The notes beneath the pieces are model-generated. The model saw only the letters and a program-made list of their open reading frames with translations. It was not told where the DNA came from and did no database searches. This document shows, piece after piece, positions 56,666 to 64,000 of a DNA stretch of 64,000 nucleotides (positions are counted from its first letter, which is position 1; each line of letters starts with the position of its first letter). Source of the DNA: Croceifilum oryzae (GTDB taxonomy: Bacteria; Bacillota; Bacilli; Thermoactinomycetales; Thermoactinomycetaceae); NCBI RefSeq assembly GCF_030814315.1, contig NZ_JAUSUV010000006.1:186001-250000 (forward strand), in the 5' to 3' direction. A program made the translations under genes and the position numbers.

Positions 56666-56744
56666 TATAATAGAAGCGAGCAGATTGGCTTCTATTATAA
56701 AAAACTGACAATTCTTGAATCAACATAATATCGAATCTGCTCGC
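56666..56744. other. Mutually exclusive inverted repeats upstream of the riboswitch
   Basis: TATAATAGAAGC (56666-56677) pairs perfectly with GCTTCTATTATA (56688-56699). GCGAGCAGATT (56676-56686), mostly in the loop of the first hairpin, pairs perfectly with AATCTGCTCGC (56734-56744). The two hairpins cannot form together. No gene is seen here; purpose unknown. Confidence 0.6.
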
Positions 56745-56788
56745 ATAATCCATAATATCTCTAATACATTTTACCAATTGAATAAGTG

Positions 56789-56963
56789 AAAACAGGTTCC
56801 TTGAACATGCACGCTCAAGGATGAAAAGGGAAGCTCGGTGTAAGTCCGACACGGTCCCGCCACTGTAAAAGGGGAGTCAGGCACGAATAGCCGCCACTGA
56901 TCCGTAAGGATTGGGAAGGTGTGCTCTGATGAAGATCCTTAAGTCAGGAGACCTGCCTGTTTT
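56789..56963 (+). ncRNA. Cobalamin (AdoCbl) riboswitch
   Basis: The P1 helix AAAACAGG (56789-56796) pairs with CCTGTTTT (56956-56963). The conserved core GCCACTGTA (about 56870) and the B12 box AAGTCAGGAGACCTGCC (56941-56957) are intact. It lies upstream of metE with an intrinsic terminator between, so cobalamin binding should stop transcription of the B12-independent methionine synthase. This implies the cell also has, or can use, a B12-dependent MetH (not in the window). Confidence 0.95.
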
Positions 56964-57004
56964 GACAACACTGCAAGACCTACGGGAGATAGGGAGGTGT
57001 TAGA

Positions 57005-57076
57005 ATGCTACTAGGTGGGAGACTCTGTGCTTCTCTGCCCTCAATAGGCATCTCTAACGTTCATTTCAACTGTTAG
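57005..57076 (+). other. Possible 23-codon leader ORF in the metE leader
   Basis: GGGAGGTG (56992-56999) precedes ATG 57005 by five bases, and the frame MLLGGRLCASLPSIGISNVH ends at TAG 57074-57076, inside the 3' arm of the metE terminator. A translating ribosome would cover the terminator stem. It may be fortuitous or part of the expression platform. Confidence 0.35.
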
Positions 57077-57088
57077 AGATGTTTTTTT
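57049..57088 (+). terminator. Riboswitch-controlled terminator before metE
   Basis: A perfect 10-bp stem CATCTCTAAC / GTTAGAGATG followed by T7, between the cobalamin aptamer and the metE start. Confidence 0.9.
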
Positions 57089-57124
57089 CGTGCGAGTCAA
57101 ATACTTACCATTGGGGGAATTGAG

Positions 57125-59422
57125 ATGAGTACAGTGAAAAGTAGTAACTTAGGATACCCACGTATCGGCCAAAATCGGGAGTGGAAAAAGGCTTTAGAAG
57201 CATTTTGGGCTGGAAAGTTAGAAGAAGCTGACTTTGAAAAGCAGATGGAGCAAATTCGTCTTCATCACATTCAAAAGCAAATCAACAAAGGGATTGATTA
57301 CATCCCCGTTGGCGATTTTACATTATATGATCACATGCTCGATACCGCAGTTATGTTTGGAATAGTACCAGAGCGATTTTCTTATCAAGGCGGCGCGGTT
57401 CCACTTCAGACTTACTTCGCTATGGCCCGTGGTTGCCAAGAAGCCGTAGCGTGTGAAATGACGAAATGGTTCAACACCAACTATCACTACATCGTTCCAG
57501 AGCTAAGTGATATCACACCTACTTTAACGGAAAACAAGCCACTTATTGCGTACCAAGAAGCGAAAGAAAAGCTTGGTGTTAACGGAAAGCCTGTTTTAGT
57601 GGGTCCTTACACGTTTATTAAGCTTTCGAAAGGATACACAGAAGCACAATTACCAGCCATTATTCTGCAACTTGTCCCGTTATACGCTCAAATCTTACAG
57701 GAGTTAGCAACAGAAGGGGTAGAGTGGGTCCAGTTTGATGAACCGATTCTAGTCACATCGATAACGAAAGATGAGATGGAAACAGTCAAATACATCTATA
57801 ACCAACTCCATGAGGCGGCTCCTGAACTAAACATCATGTTACAGACCTATTTTGACTCGGTAGAATGCTACTCCGAATTGAAAGATCTACCTGTACAAGG
57901 AATTGGATTAGACTTTGTACACGGCTTAGAAAAAAATATTCAATCCCTTGTAGAGCTCGGATTTCCCGATGACAAGGTACTCGGCGTTGGTCTCGTCGAT
58001 GGACGAAATATTTGGCGCTCCGATCTAAATAGCAAAATACAGCTGCTGAACACGATTACGAGCACTGTACCGAAAGATCGATTATGGATTCAACCTTCTA
58101 GTAGCTTACTGCATGTCCCTGTTGCTCTTACTCAAGAGATAAACTTAGATCCGCTTGTAAAGGAAGCATTAGCGTTTGCTGACGAAAAGCTAGACGAAGT
58201 TTTATGCTTAGTGAAGGGATTACAAGATGGAGAAAATGCTATTGCAGAGTCCTTACAAAATAGCCAGGCAGCACTCGATCGTTTAGCCAAGTCTCCAGTC
58301 CGAAATTGTACTCCTGTCCATGAAGCGGTAGCCAGTGTACAGTCACAAGATATCGCTCGTCAATCCGCTTTTGTACAAAGACAAAAAGAACAACAAGAAT
58401 CCTTGAAGCTCCCTGTACTTCCTACTACGACCATCGGAAGCTTTCCACAAACCTCAGAAGTTCGGCAAGCTAGACAAAAATGGAGAAAACAAGAATTGTC
58501 TACCGAACAGTATGATGCTTTTATACAAGATCAAATCAAGCAATGGATCGACATCCAAGAAGAAATTGGCTTAGACGTGTTAGTCCATGGTGAGTTTGAG
58601 CGGACAGACATGGTAGAGTTTTTTGGCGAAAAGCTAGGTGGATTCGCTTTTACACAAAATGGCTGGGTCCAATCATACGGATCACGTTGTGTAAGACCAC
58701 CTGTTATTTATGGAGATGTCGAATTTCTAGAGCCGATGACCGTAAAAGAGAGTATGTATGCTCAATCCCTTACAGAAAAACCCGTAAAGGGAATGATCAC
58801 AGGTCCCGTTACCATCTTGAACTGGTCATTTGTACGCGACGATCTCTCCCGAAATCAGGTGTCTGATCAAATCGCCCTCGCCCTGCGAAAAGAAGTAGAG
58901 GCATTGGAGTCCGCTGGGATTCGAGTCATTCAAGTTGACGAACCCGCTCTACGAGAAGGATTCCCGCTGAAGAAAACAGAATGGTCCGCTTATTTGGATT
59001 GGGCAGTTACATCATTCCGCCTAGCAACCTCTTCCGTTCAAGACACCACACAAATCCATACTCATATGTGTTATAGCGAGTTCCACGACTTCATTGATTC
59101 CATCAGTGACCTCGATGCAGACGTTATCTCCATCGAAGCCTCTCGCAGTCATGGCGAATTAATGTACTCATTCCGGAACCACGCTTATAACAAAGAAATT
59201 GGCCTTGGTGTATACGACATTCACAGTCCACGGATTCCTTCCGTTGATGAAATCGTCAGCACGATCGAACTAGCTTTACAAGTGCTTGAGCCAACCCAAT
59301 TCTGGATTAATCCCGATTGCGGATTAAAGACACGGAATAAGGAAGAAGTCGTTGCTTCACTAAAAAACATGGTCGCTGCAACACATATCACTCGTGATCG
59401 GCTTGAATCGGCAAAATCGTAA
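57125..59422 (+). CDS. metE: Cobalamin-independent methionine synthase
   Basis: A 765-residue zinc enzyme that methylates homocysteine with 5-methyltetrahydropteroyl-triglutamate. It has two barrel domains: N-terminal with LGYPRIGQNREWKKALEAFW, C-terminal from about 430 with TTIGSFPQTSEVR. Zinc ligands lie in IHTHMCYSEFHD (His, Cys) and NPDCGLKTRN (Cys), with Glu in between. Start ATG 57125 follows TGGGGGAAT. Expression is controlled by the cobalamin riboswitch upstream. Length matches the family. Confidence 0.97.
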   Translation: MSTVKSSNLGYPRIGQNREWKKALEAFWAGKLEEADFEKQMEQIRLHHIQKQINKGIDYIPVGDFTLYDHMLDTAVMFGIVPERFSYQGGAVPLQTYFAMARGCQEAVACEMTKWFNTNYHYIVPELSDITPTLTENKPLIAYQEAKEKLGVNGKPVLVGPYTFIKLSKGYTEAQLPAIILQLVPLYAQILQELATEGVEWVQFDEPILVTSITKDEMETVKYIYNQLHEAAPELNIMLQTYFDSVECYSELKDLPVQGIGLDFVHGLEKNIQSLVELGFPDDKVLGVGLVDGRNIWRSDLNSKIQLLNTITSTVPKDRLWIQPSSSLLHVPVALTQEINLDPLVKEALAFADEKLDEVLCLVKGLQDGENAIAESLQNSQAALDRLAKSPVRNCTPVHEAVASVQSQDIARQSAFVQRQKEQQESLKLPVLPTTTIGSFPQTSEVRQARQKWRKQELSTEQYDAFIQDQIKQWIDIQEEIGLDVLVHGEFERTDMVEFFGEKLGGFAFTQNGWVQSYGSRCVRPPVIYGDVEFLEPMTVKESMYAQSLTEKPVKGMITGPVTILNWSFVRDDLSRNQVSDQIALALRKEVEALESAGIRVIQVDEPALREGFPLKKTEWSAYLDWAVTSFRLATSSVQDTTQIHTHMCYSEFHDFIDSISDLDADVISIEASRSHGELMYSFRNHAYNKEIGLGVYDIHSPRIPSVDEIVSTIELALQVLEPTQFWINPDCGLKTRNKEEVVASLKNMVAATHITRDRLESAKS

Positions 59423-59435
59423 TAAGATAACGTTC

Positions 59436-59472
59436 AAAACTCCAGTACCTCATGGTAGATACTGGGGTTTTT
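59436..59472 (+). terminator. Terminator of metE
   Basis: The hairpin AAACTCCAGTACC / GATACTGGGGTTT ends in TTTTT, 14 bases past the stop codon. Confidence 0.8.
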
Positions 59473-59594
59473 CATTGTTGCTTTTTTGCACACAACTTTG
59501 ATCACCTATAGTAGAATGAGTTATGATAGCGCCCTTGCTTAAGGGCTATGACCTATATCATAACGATGAAGGAATCCTAGAGGAGAAATATTCC

Positions 59595-60539
59595 ATGATA
59601 AAAAAGTTACATTACATCCCGATTCCGATATGTGGTTTGATTTTAGCGTTATTTTCAGTAGCCAAACTGCAATTTAGCTTTCACATTAATTGGCTCGCTT
59701 ATATTATGATGACACTCGGATCTATCTTTTTATTAGGCATGTTGTGCAAAATTCTTTTCACACCAAAGCAAGTATTCGATGACTTAAAAAAACCGATGAT
59801 CGCCGCTGTATCACCCACATTTTCAATGGCTATGATGGTACTTTGTAGCCTTTTTATGGACCATGGCGTCCTTTGGAAAGCGATTTGGGTAGTTTCAGCG
59901 ATCGTTCACTTGGTATTAATGGCTTACTTCATCTATCACTTTGTTTTACAGAGCAAGGTGACCATGCTTCATATCTATCCAAGTTGGTTTATTATGTATA
60001 TCGGGATGGCGATTATCCCACTAACCGCAGGTAACCTTGCATCACCGATCGCAACCGTCATATTTTGGATATCGATTGTGTTCTATCTTATTTTACTGCC
60101 GCTCGTTTTCATTCGTATTTTTGTGATGCGTGATTTAGAAATATCGGCACTCCCTCTGATTACGATTTTATGTGCACCTGGATCGCTGTTATTGGCAGCA
60201 TATCTAGCTCATTTTGATACGAAATCTGTAGGTTTTGTTTGGACACTCCTTATTCTTTCACAAGCTTTATACGTCAGTGTACTATGGCAGTTGCCTAAGT
60301 TATTGCGTTTGTCATTTTATCCAAGTTATTCAGCGTTTACATTTCCACTCGTTATTTGTGCAACTGCCCTTACAAACACGTTAAAATATCTAGGTTATAC
60401 CGGCATATTAGGACATACGTTCAGTATCATTGAAGCCATTATTGCAAGTGCCATGGTGATATATGTAGCCATTCGTTATAGTATATTTCTCATTACACAA
60501 ATGAAGCCTAAACAAGTAATACAATCACAGGCAGCATGA
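59595..60539 (+). CDS. TDT/SLAC1-family transporter (TehA-like)
   Basis: A 314-residue protein with ten predicted helices. The N-terminal YIPIPICGLILALFSVAKLQ is the helix-1 signature of the tellurite-resistance/dicarboxylate transporter family (TehA, Mae1, SLAC1), which conducts anions. ATG 59595 has GAGGAGAAA upstream; the frame opens at 59523 but without an SD. It is monocistronic. The transported anion (dicarboxylate, sulfite, chloride or other) is not deducible. Confidence 0.83.
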   Translation: MIKKLHYIPIPICGLILALFSVAKLQFSFHINWLAYIMMTLGSIFLLGMLCKILFTPKQVFDDLKKPMIAAVSPTFSMAMMVLCSLFMDHGVLWKAIWVVSAIVHLVLMAYFIYHFVLQSKVTMLHIYPSWFIMYIGMAIIPLTAGNLASPIATVIFWISIVFYLILLPLVFIRIFVMRDLEISALPLITILCAPGSLLLAAYLAHFDTKSVGFVWTLLILSQALYVSVLWQLPKLLRLSFYPSYSAFTFPLVICATALTNTLKYLGYTGILGHTFSIIEAIIASAMVIYVAIRYSIFLITQMKPKQVIQSQAA

Positions 60540-60556
60540 TTTATTGAAAAAGAGTA

Positions 60557-60600
60557 AACGCTCAAATCCACTAATATTAAGGATTTGAGCGTTTCATTTT
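60557..60600. terminator. Terminator between TDT transporter and amidase
   Basis: A perfect 14-bp stem AAACGCTCAAATCC / GGATTTGAGCGTTT between convergent genes, with a T-rich tail on the plus strand and TTTTT a few bases out on the minus strand. Confidence 0.75.
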
Positions 60601-60667
60601 AAGGATTGTTTACTATATTTTTGTTCTGATACTTATTCTACTTCATCATTAGTAAATTCATTTATAT

Positions 60668-61630
60668 TTATTCAAACAACGCACGCCACGTCCGCGATCC
60701 CACTACTCCATCTACCGCGAGACCCTTCTTCCTTTGAAACGCCTTCACTGCTCCCTCTGTCTTAACTCCATACACACCATCCACAACTAATCCACCCAAT
60801 TTCCGCTGGATCACTCTCACTACGTCACCCTTTGAGCCTCTGCGAATCAATTTTCCTGGATATACATTAGGATTATTAAACATCGAGTTCCAAGTGGTAG
60901 GTCCTATCACTCCATCCACATTTATACCATGGGATTTCTGCCAGTTTCTCACGGCTTTCTCTGTCACAGGACCGAATATTTGGTCTGCGTTTACACCTAA
61001 TTTCTTCTGAATACGCCCTACAACCGGTCCCCTTGATCCCTGCTTAATGAGATAACCAGGATAAATGATTTCGGTATACCCTGGTTCTGGGATTTGCGGA
61101 CCACTCCCTCCGCCCACTATCTTCTGGACTTCACCCACAAACCACTGTTTATTGATAGAGGTACCCGGACAAGTTTTACTGCTCATCTCATTATGAAACT
61201 TGATTTTCGCGCCTTTATACTTTACAAAATAGGCAGTCAATTGAAACAAGGCTGTGCTCTGTGGAGGTTGAAAAGGATCATGACCCACATCAAAATTCCC
61301 TACTGTTTCGACCATGAATGGATGGACACCATCTGAGTCTGAATCATTGTATCCCGTTGCACTAGCGGGAGGGAGATTAATGTCTCTACCTAGCACAAAC
61401 CTTCCATCCGGAAACAAAGAGACGTGTTGTGCAATTGTGATAAAACCTCTCCCCAAATGTGCAGATCTCATTCCATTTTGCAGAGTAATATAATTTGCTC
61501 CGTTAAAGTTTGAATGATCGGGTTTCCATGTGTGATGAATATGGATTTCTGGATGTTTCGCTTGATCATTTTCGACGATATAATCGATTAACTCATTCAC
61601 CGTTACAATCTTCCCATATGCCCATGTCAT
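60668..61630 (-). CDS. N-acetylmuramoyl-L-alanine amidase with two peptidoglycan-binding domains (endolysin-like)
   Basis: A 320-residue protein. Residues about 20-170 are an Amidase_2 (PGRP-like) domain, with zinc ligands in EIHIHHTWKPDH, FHNEMSSKTCPG and the catalytic region. Two PG_binding_1 repeats follow (about 190-250 LIKQGSRGPVVGRIQKKLGV, and 258-319 LIRRGSKGDVVRVIQRKLGG). No signal peptide is present, as in phage endolysins released by a holin. It lies just downstream of a holin-like remnant, so it is probably a domesticated or leftover phage lysis enzyme. Start ATG 61630 follows GGTGAGA. Confidence 0.85.
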   Translation of the reverse strand: MTWAYGKIVTVNELIDYIVENDQAKHPEIHIHHTWKPDHSNFNGANYITLQNGMRSAHLGRGFITIAQHVSLFPDGRFVLGRDINLPPASATGYNDSDSDGVHPFMVETVGNFDVGHDPFQPPQSTALFQLTAYFVKYKGAKIKFHNEMSSKTCPGTSINKQWFVGEVQKIVGGGSGPQIPEPGYTEIIYPGYLIKQGSRGPVVGRIQKKLGVNADQIFGPVTEKAVRNWQKSHGINVDGVIGPTTWNSMFNNPNVYPGKLIRRGSKGDVVRVIQRKLGGLVVDGVYGVKTEGAVKAFQRKKGLAVDGVVGSRTWRALFE

Positions 61631-61634
61631 CGAT

Positions 61635-61841
61635 CTATCTCACCTTCTCCTGTTTTTTCTCGATGTGATCCAAATAGAATCGATTCTCAGTACTGGGTTT
61701 ACTTAATATCCCTATCGCTACTAGTAAAGATAGAACTGTATTTACTAGATTATTCAATTCCTCATTTTTTGTTAGCAGATTTTCTTGCCTAATTTGGATA
61801 AAATAGAATAGTAAGTCTAAATGAGTGAAAAAGGAGACCAT
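61635..61841 (-). pseudogene. Phi LC3-type holin remnant
   Basis: A 68-codon frame. Its middle part LNNLVNTVLSLLVAIGILSK and PST match the second membrane helix and following turn of phage phi LC3-like holins, and a charged C-terminus follows (DHIEKKQEKVR). The N-terminal helix is replaced by unrelated sequence that overlaps the start of the divergent 61845 gene, and no SD fits the ATG. It ends four bases before the amidase gene, the normal holin-endolysin order. I read it as a truncated holin. Confidence 0.55.
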
Positions 61842-61844
61842 GTC

Positions 61845-62393
61845 ATGAATAAATACGATTCACTTCGTGATTACCTTCAAGACAACAGCAACATTGATAT
61901 CTACATCGTAGCAACATTCATCAACACCTATATCCAACAAAATTGGAAAGTTGCATTTGATCAAAATCAGGATCAGTTACTGAATGCATACAGACAAGCT
62001 GGGGATAAGGCATATGGAACCTATTTGAATCTACTATTCCTTTCCATTAATAAAGAACTAAAGGAAGCAGGAATACAGTCAGACACTAGACTACCCGGAA
62101 ACTTAAACATATCTCGTGAGTGGGGAAACACAGAGGATTATACCGATCAAGAACGGTGGATGTGGAGCACACTTACCTCTAATAAAGAAAACAAACAGAT
62201 CGGAACCATTGTAACGAAGGTATACCATGATCACACCCAACTAAGAGTGCCCCAGCCACCCCAAGTATTCGCGATACTAGAGAGTTCACAAGAAGATATT
62301 GTTGAAGCCCTTTCAAAGATGTCGAATCACTTTAAGCAATCACGGGAGTTTCAGGTTGAGTACGCTGATTACATGAAAAATAATCGATCCTGA
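61845..62393 (+). CDS. Hypothetical soluble protein, 182 residues
   Basis: A hydrophilic, mainly helical protein without signal peptide or cysteines. Features are an N-terminal helix (YDSLRDYLQDNSNIDIYIVA), a Trp-rich centre (DQERWMWSTLTSNK) and PQPPQVFAILESSQEDIVEA. ATG 61845 has AAAAGGAG eight bases upstream; eight further codons upstream are unlikely to be used. It is divergent from the lysis remnant and stands alone. I do not recognise a family. Confidence 0.6.
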   Translation: MNKYDSLRDYLQDNSNIDIYIVATFINTYIQQNWKVAFDQNQDQLLNAYRQAGDKAYGTYLNLLFLSINKELKEAGIQSDTRLPGNLNISREWGNTEDYTDQERWMWSTLTSNKENKQIGTIVTKVYHDHTQLRVPQPPQVFAILESSQEDIVEALSKMSNHFKQSREFQVEYADYMKNNRS

Positions 62394-62436
62394 ATGAGGA
62401 GATAAATCAAATCACTTATTCCTCCTTAATAAAGAT

Positions 62437-62469
62437 GCAACCATCCCAATGTTTCATCAGGATGGTTGC
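62437..62469. terminator. Hairpin after the 61845 gene
   Basis: A perfect 10-bp stem GCAACCATCC / GGATGGTTGC, 43 bases past the stop, but without a T-run on the plus strand. Confidence 0.4.
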
Positions 62470-62514
62470 GTTCAAAATCATTTATCAAGTATGTATACAC
62501 TTAAAAATCGAATA

Positions 62515-63129
62515 TCAGGTCAGTCTTCTAAATAGGGCTAACTGGATACAATTAAACTCTTCTTTGGATATTGAATCCCTTTCCAACAATGACATAGCGT
62601 GTTCCACAAGAGAATCTACATTGAAATCCACTAATAAAACCAAGGTCTCTATCATCTGTATATCTTTGCGATATATTGCATAGTGAAGAGCTGTCCACCC
62701 GTCTATATCTGCAACGGCAGGATCAGCTCCATGTTGAATCAATTTCTTGGCTATATCTAACTCCATTCCTCTAACAGCCGCTATTAATGCTGTGGTATGA
62801 AAATTATAATCGACTAGATTAACATCACTATCCTTTTGTAATAATAAATCCACAATCTGACCGTATCCTTTATACGAAGCATCTATAAGTGCAGTCAATC
62901 CATTCTTATCTTGATGGTTTGTGTTAGCACCAGCCTCTAACAAAGCTCTCACCATTTCGATGTCTTGATTATATACCGCTACCATAAGAAGGCTCCTGTT
63001 CAAAGGACCTACAACTAGGTTAGGATTATACCCTTCTAAAAGAAAATGTTTTACCTCGTTATTTCTTTTTCCTAAAACAGCTTCAATAAATTCTTCCAAA
63101 TCCGACACTACCTCCAAACAATAATTCAT
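62515..63129 (-). CDS. Ankyrin-repeat protein
   Basis: A 204-residue protein with about four ankyrin repeats between residues 40 and 170, e.g. LLMVAVYNQDIEMVRALLEA, GANTNHQDKNGLTALIDASY and GADPAVADIDGWTALHYAIY. It has no signal peptide. Its ATG overlaps the stop of the broken barstar gene by four bases (ATGA), so the two formed one operon. Such small ankyrin proteins often serve as immunity or adaptor proteins beside toxins (inference). No independent SD is obvious, so loss of barstar translation may affect it. Confidence 0.82.
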   Translation of the reverse strand: MNYCLEVVSDLEEFIEAVLGKRNNEVKHFLLEGYNPNLVVGPLNRSLLMVAVYNQDIEMVRALLEAGANTNHQDKNGLTALIDASYKGYGQIVDLLLQKDSDVNLVDYNFHTTALIAAVRGMELDIAKKLIQHGADPAVADIDGWTALHYAIYRKDIQMIETLVLLVDFNVDSLVEHAMSLLERDSISKEEFNCIQLALFRRLT

Positions 63130-63375
63130 TGCAGACAGCCCAAAGCTTCTTTCATCACTGCTACTACTACCTCAACATCATCAGCTAGATTTTCAAATGA
63201 ATTTTTGAAAATTCATCCAATGTAAAACCGTTGGTTCAATATACCCGGTTAATCAATCCCAAAGAGCATCCAAATTTTCTCCATAGTGATCAGGAAGCCC
63301 AATCTTCTCCTTAAGTAATTTATGTAAGTGATTTATCGTCACAATCACTTTACCATCAATTACAATATTTCTCAT
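63126..63375 (-). pseudogene. Barstar-family inhibitor, broken by a stop codon and a frameshift
   Basis: From ATG 63375 (AAGGAG seven bases upstream) the frame reads MRNIVIDGKVIVTINHLHKL, LKEKIGLPDHYGENLDALWD, then TGA where barstar proteins have Cys (LDALWD-C-LTG). It resumes as LTGYIEPTVLHWMNF, then needs a one-base shift near 63210 to continue as KNSFENLADDVEVVVAVMKE to the end. The N-terminal strand, GENLDALWD motif and C-terminal helix identify the ribonuclease-inhibitor family. Two lesions make it a pseudogene. Confidence 0.8.
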
Positions 63376-63526
63376 TTCTAAGCTCCTTACTGTAGCAAGT
63401 GAAATAATGAAAGTTACATCCAGACTGCGAACCCATTTAAGCTCTTCCTACAACCTGATCCACCTGATCAAGATCTCTTACAATAGATACATCTCTGAAT
63501 ACCATTTTAAGCCTACATACAAACAC
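63376..63526 (-). other. Region upstream of the broken barstar, coding-like but interrupted
   Basis: Short overlapping minus-strand frames such as MVFRDVSIVRDLDQVDQVVG and, in the barstar frame, EELKWVRSLDVTFIISLATV look protein-like but are cut by stops. They may be the decayed end of a preceding gene or an N-terminal extension of barstar. No toxin can be recognised. Confidence 0.35.
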
Positions 63527-63569
63527 AAAAAACGCTTATACCAAGGATGCTTGGCCTAAGCGTTTTTTT
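63527..63569. terminator. Bidirectional terminator left of the 63595 gene
   Basis: A perfect 12-bp outer stem AAAAAACGCTTA / TAAGCGTTTTTT with an inner CCAAG/CTTGG stem. It ends the 63595-63969 gene on the minus strand. Confidence 0.85.
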
Positions 63570-63594
63570 GGCGTTCCCTGCTATGTAGATTTAT

Positions 63595-63969
63595 TTATCT
63601 CAGCTCATCCACTAGAGGGACAATCACTTCATCTAATACTTTTCTCCATTGACGCTTCATTTCAGGTCCGTACTTCACGGGGATCGCTTCCGGGTGTACG
63701 GCTTTGTACTTATGAAACTCTCTGCTCTCAAAGATTTTTTTGATATTGGGAATCGGATCGGCCCCCATCTCGTACAGCTTTGCTGATAAATGAAGCTCCT
63801 CTTTATCGACAAACCAAGTATTCGCAAATGTTTCAATTGCCTGATCCTGTTCTTGCTCGAAGAAGTCCCTTCTGATAACGAGAATATCTTCTTCTGCATC
63901 GATCTCTTTGGTATCAATCGCATGTAAGATCGCACGATAGACTTCCTTCACCTTTTCAGATTTGTTCAA
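63595..63969 (-). CDS. Unidentified 124-residue protein, possibly the C-terminal end of a larger gene
   Basis: The frame starts at TTG 63969 (AGGAAG 11 bases upstream, weak) just after an in-frame TAG. The sequence is charged and helical, with EQDQAIETFANTWFVDKEEL, GADPIPNIKKIFESREF and a C-terminus WRKVLDEVIVPLVDELR. The end vaguely recalls C-termini of type I restriction enzyme R subunits, but this is only an impression. The weak start and the nearby stop suggest a 3' fragment of a broken gene; the window ends 31 bases later. Confidence 0.4.
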   Translation of the reverse strand: MNKSEKVKEVYRAILHAIDTKEIDAEEDILVIRRDFFEQEQDQAIETFANTWFVDKEELHLSAKLYEMGADPIPNIKKIFESREFHKYKAVHPEAIPVKYGPEMKRQWRKVLDEVIVPLVDELR

Positions 63970-64000
63970 TTTTAGAAGTGCTTCCTATTTAGCCCCCAAA

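Noticed and set aside
56637-56852. 71-residue minus-strand frame
   Set aside because: It overlaps the inverted repeats and the 5' part of the cobalamin riboswitch and has no homology features.

Overview
The window is chromosomal DNA of an endospore-forming Gram-positive bacterium of the order Bacillales. A member of the Thermoactinomycetaceae is my best guess, but the genus cannot be fixed from sequence reading alone. The evidence is the sporulation set (SpoVB, Spo0B, Spo0M, an alpha/beta-type SASP, a CotS/YsxE-type protein, a SafA-like LysM protein and BclA-like collagen proteins). There are also two blocks of Bacillus subtilis-like gene order: secD-secF/comN/spoVB/yrbG/yrzE/yajC-tgt-queA-ruvB-ruvA-ruvC, and rplU-prp-rpmA-spo0B-obg. 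GTG and TTG starts behind strong Shine-Dalgarno (SD) sequences are frequent, and genes are separated by long, often perfect, terminator hairpins.

Layout. 1-3.2 kb: two related amino-acid permeases flank a LysR regulator. 3.4-5.2 kb: typA. 5.4-6.8 kb: two tandem collagen-like genes, the second with its start codon mutated from TTG to TTA. 7-11 kb: a homogentisate dioxygenase/flavin reductase pair, an AraC-type regulator and an azoreductase. 11.3-26.3 kb: the conserved apt-recJ, cation efflux, secretion, queuosine and Holliday-junction block. 26.5-29.2 kb: two secreted NodB deacetylases around a TylF-type methyltransferase. 29.4-33.4 kb: the mntABCD manganese transporter behind an MntR-type operator. 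33.4-40 kb: spore genes (SASP, Spo0M, a large collagen-like protein, a CotS-like kinase fold, a LysM protein) around a two-gene glutamine-dependent NAD synthetase. 40.1-42.9 kb: an SGNH esterase and an ABC-2 exporter. 43-48.4 kb: an accessory stretch holding two inverted copies of a roughly 184-bp element with terminal inverted repeats. 48.4-52 kb: fixXCBA, an electron-bifurcating flavoprotein system. 52.7-56.1 kb: obg, spo0B, rpmA, prp and rplU with an L21-type leader. 56.6-59.4 kb: a cobalamin riboswitch controlling metE. 60.6 kb to the end: an accessory tail with an amidase, a holin remnant, a broken barstar gene translationally coupled to an ankyrin-repeat gene, and an unidentified gene end.

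How the parts fit. SecD, SecF and YajC form the accessory Sec complex. Tgt and QueA carry out two late steps of queuosine tRNA modification, and RuvABC resolves Holliday junctions. FixABCX would split electrons from NADH between ferredoxin and quinone. Prp matures the extended N-terminus of L27, and both genes sit beside L21. The cobalamin riboswitch should turn off the B12-independent methionine synthase when B12 is present. No complete new defence or biosynthetic system was found. The least explained items are the inverted-repeat element, the large hairpin before typA, the start-less collagen gene, the membrane-anchored Spo0B and the decayed barstar/ankyrin module.
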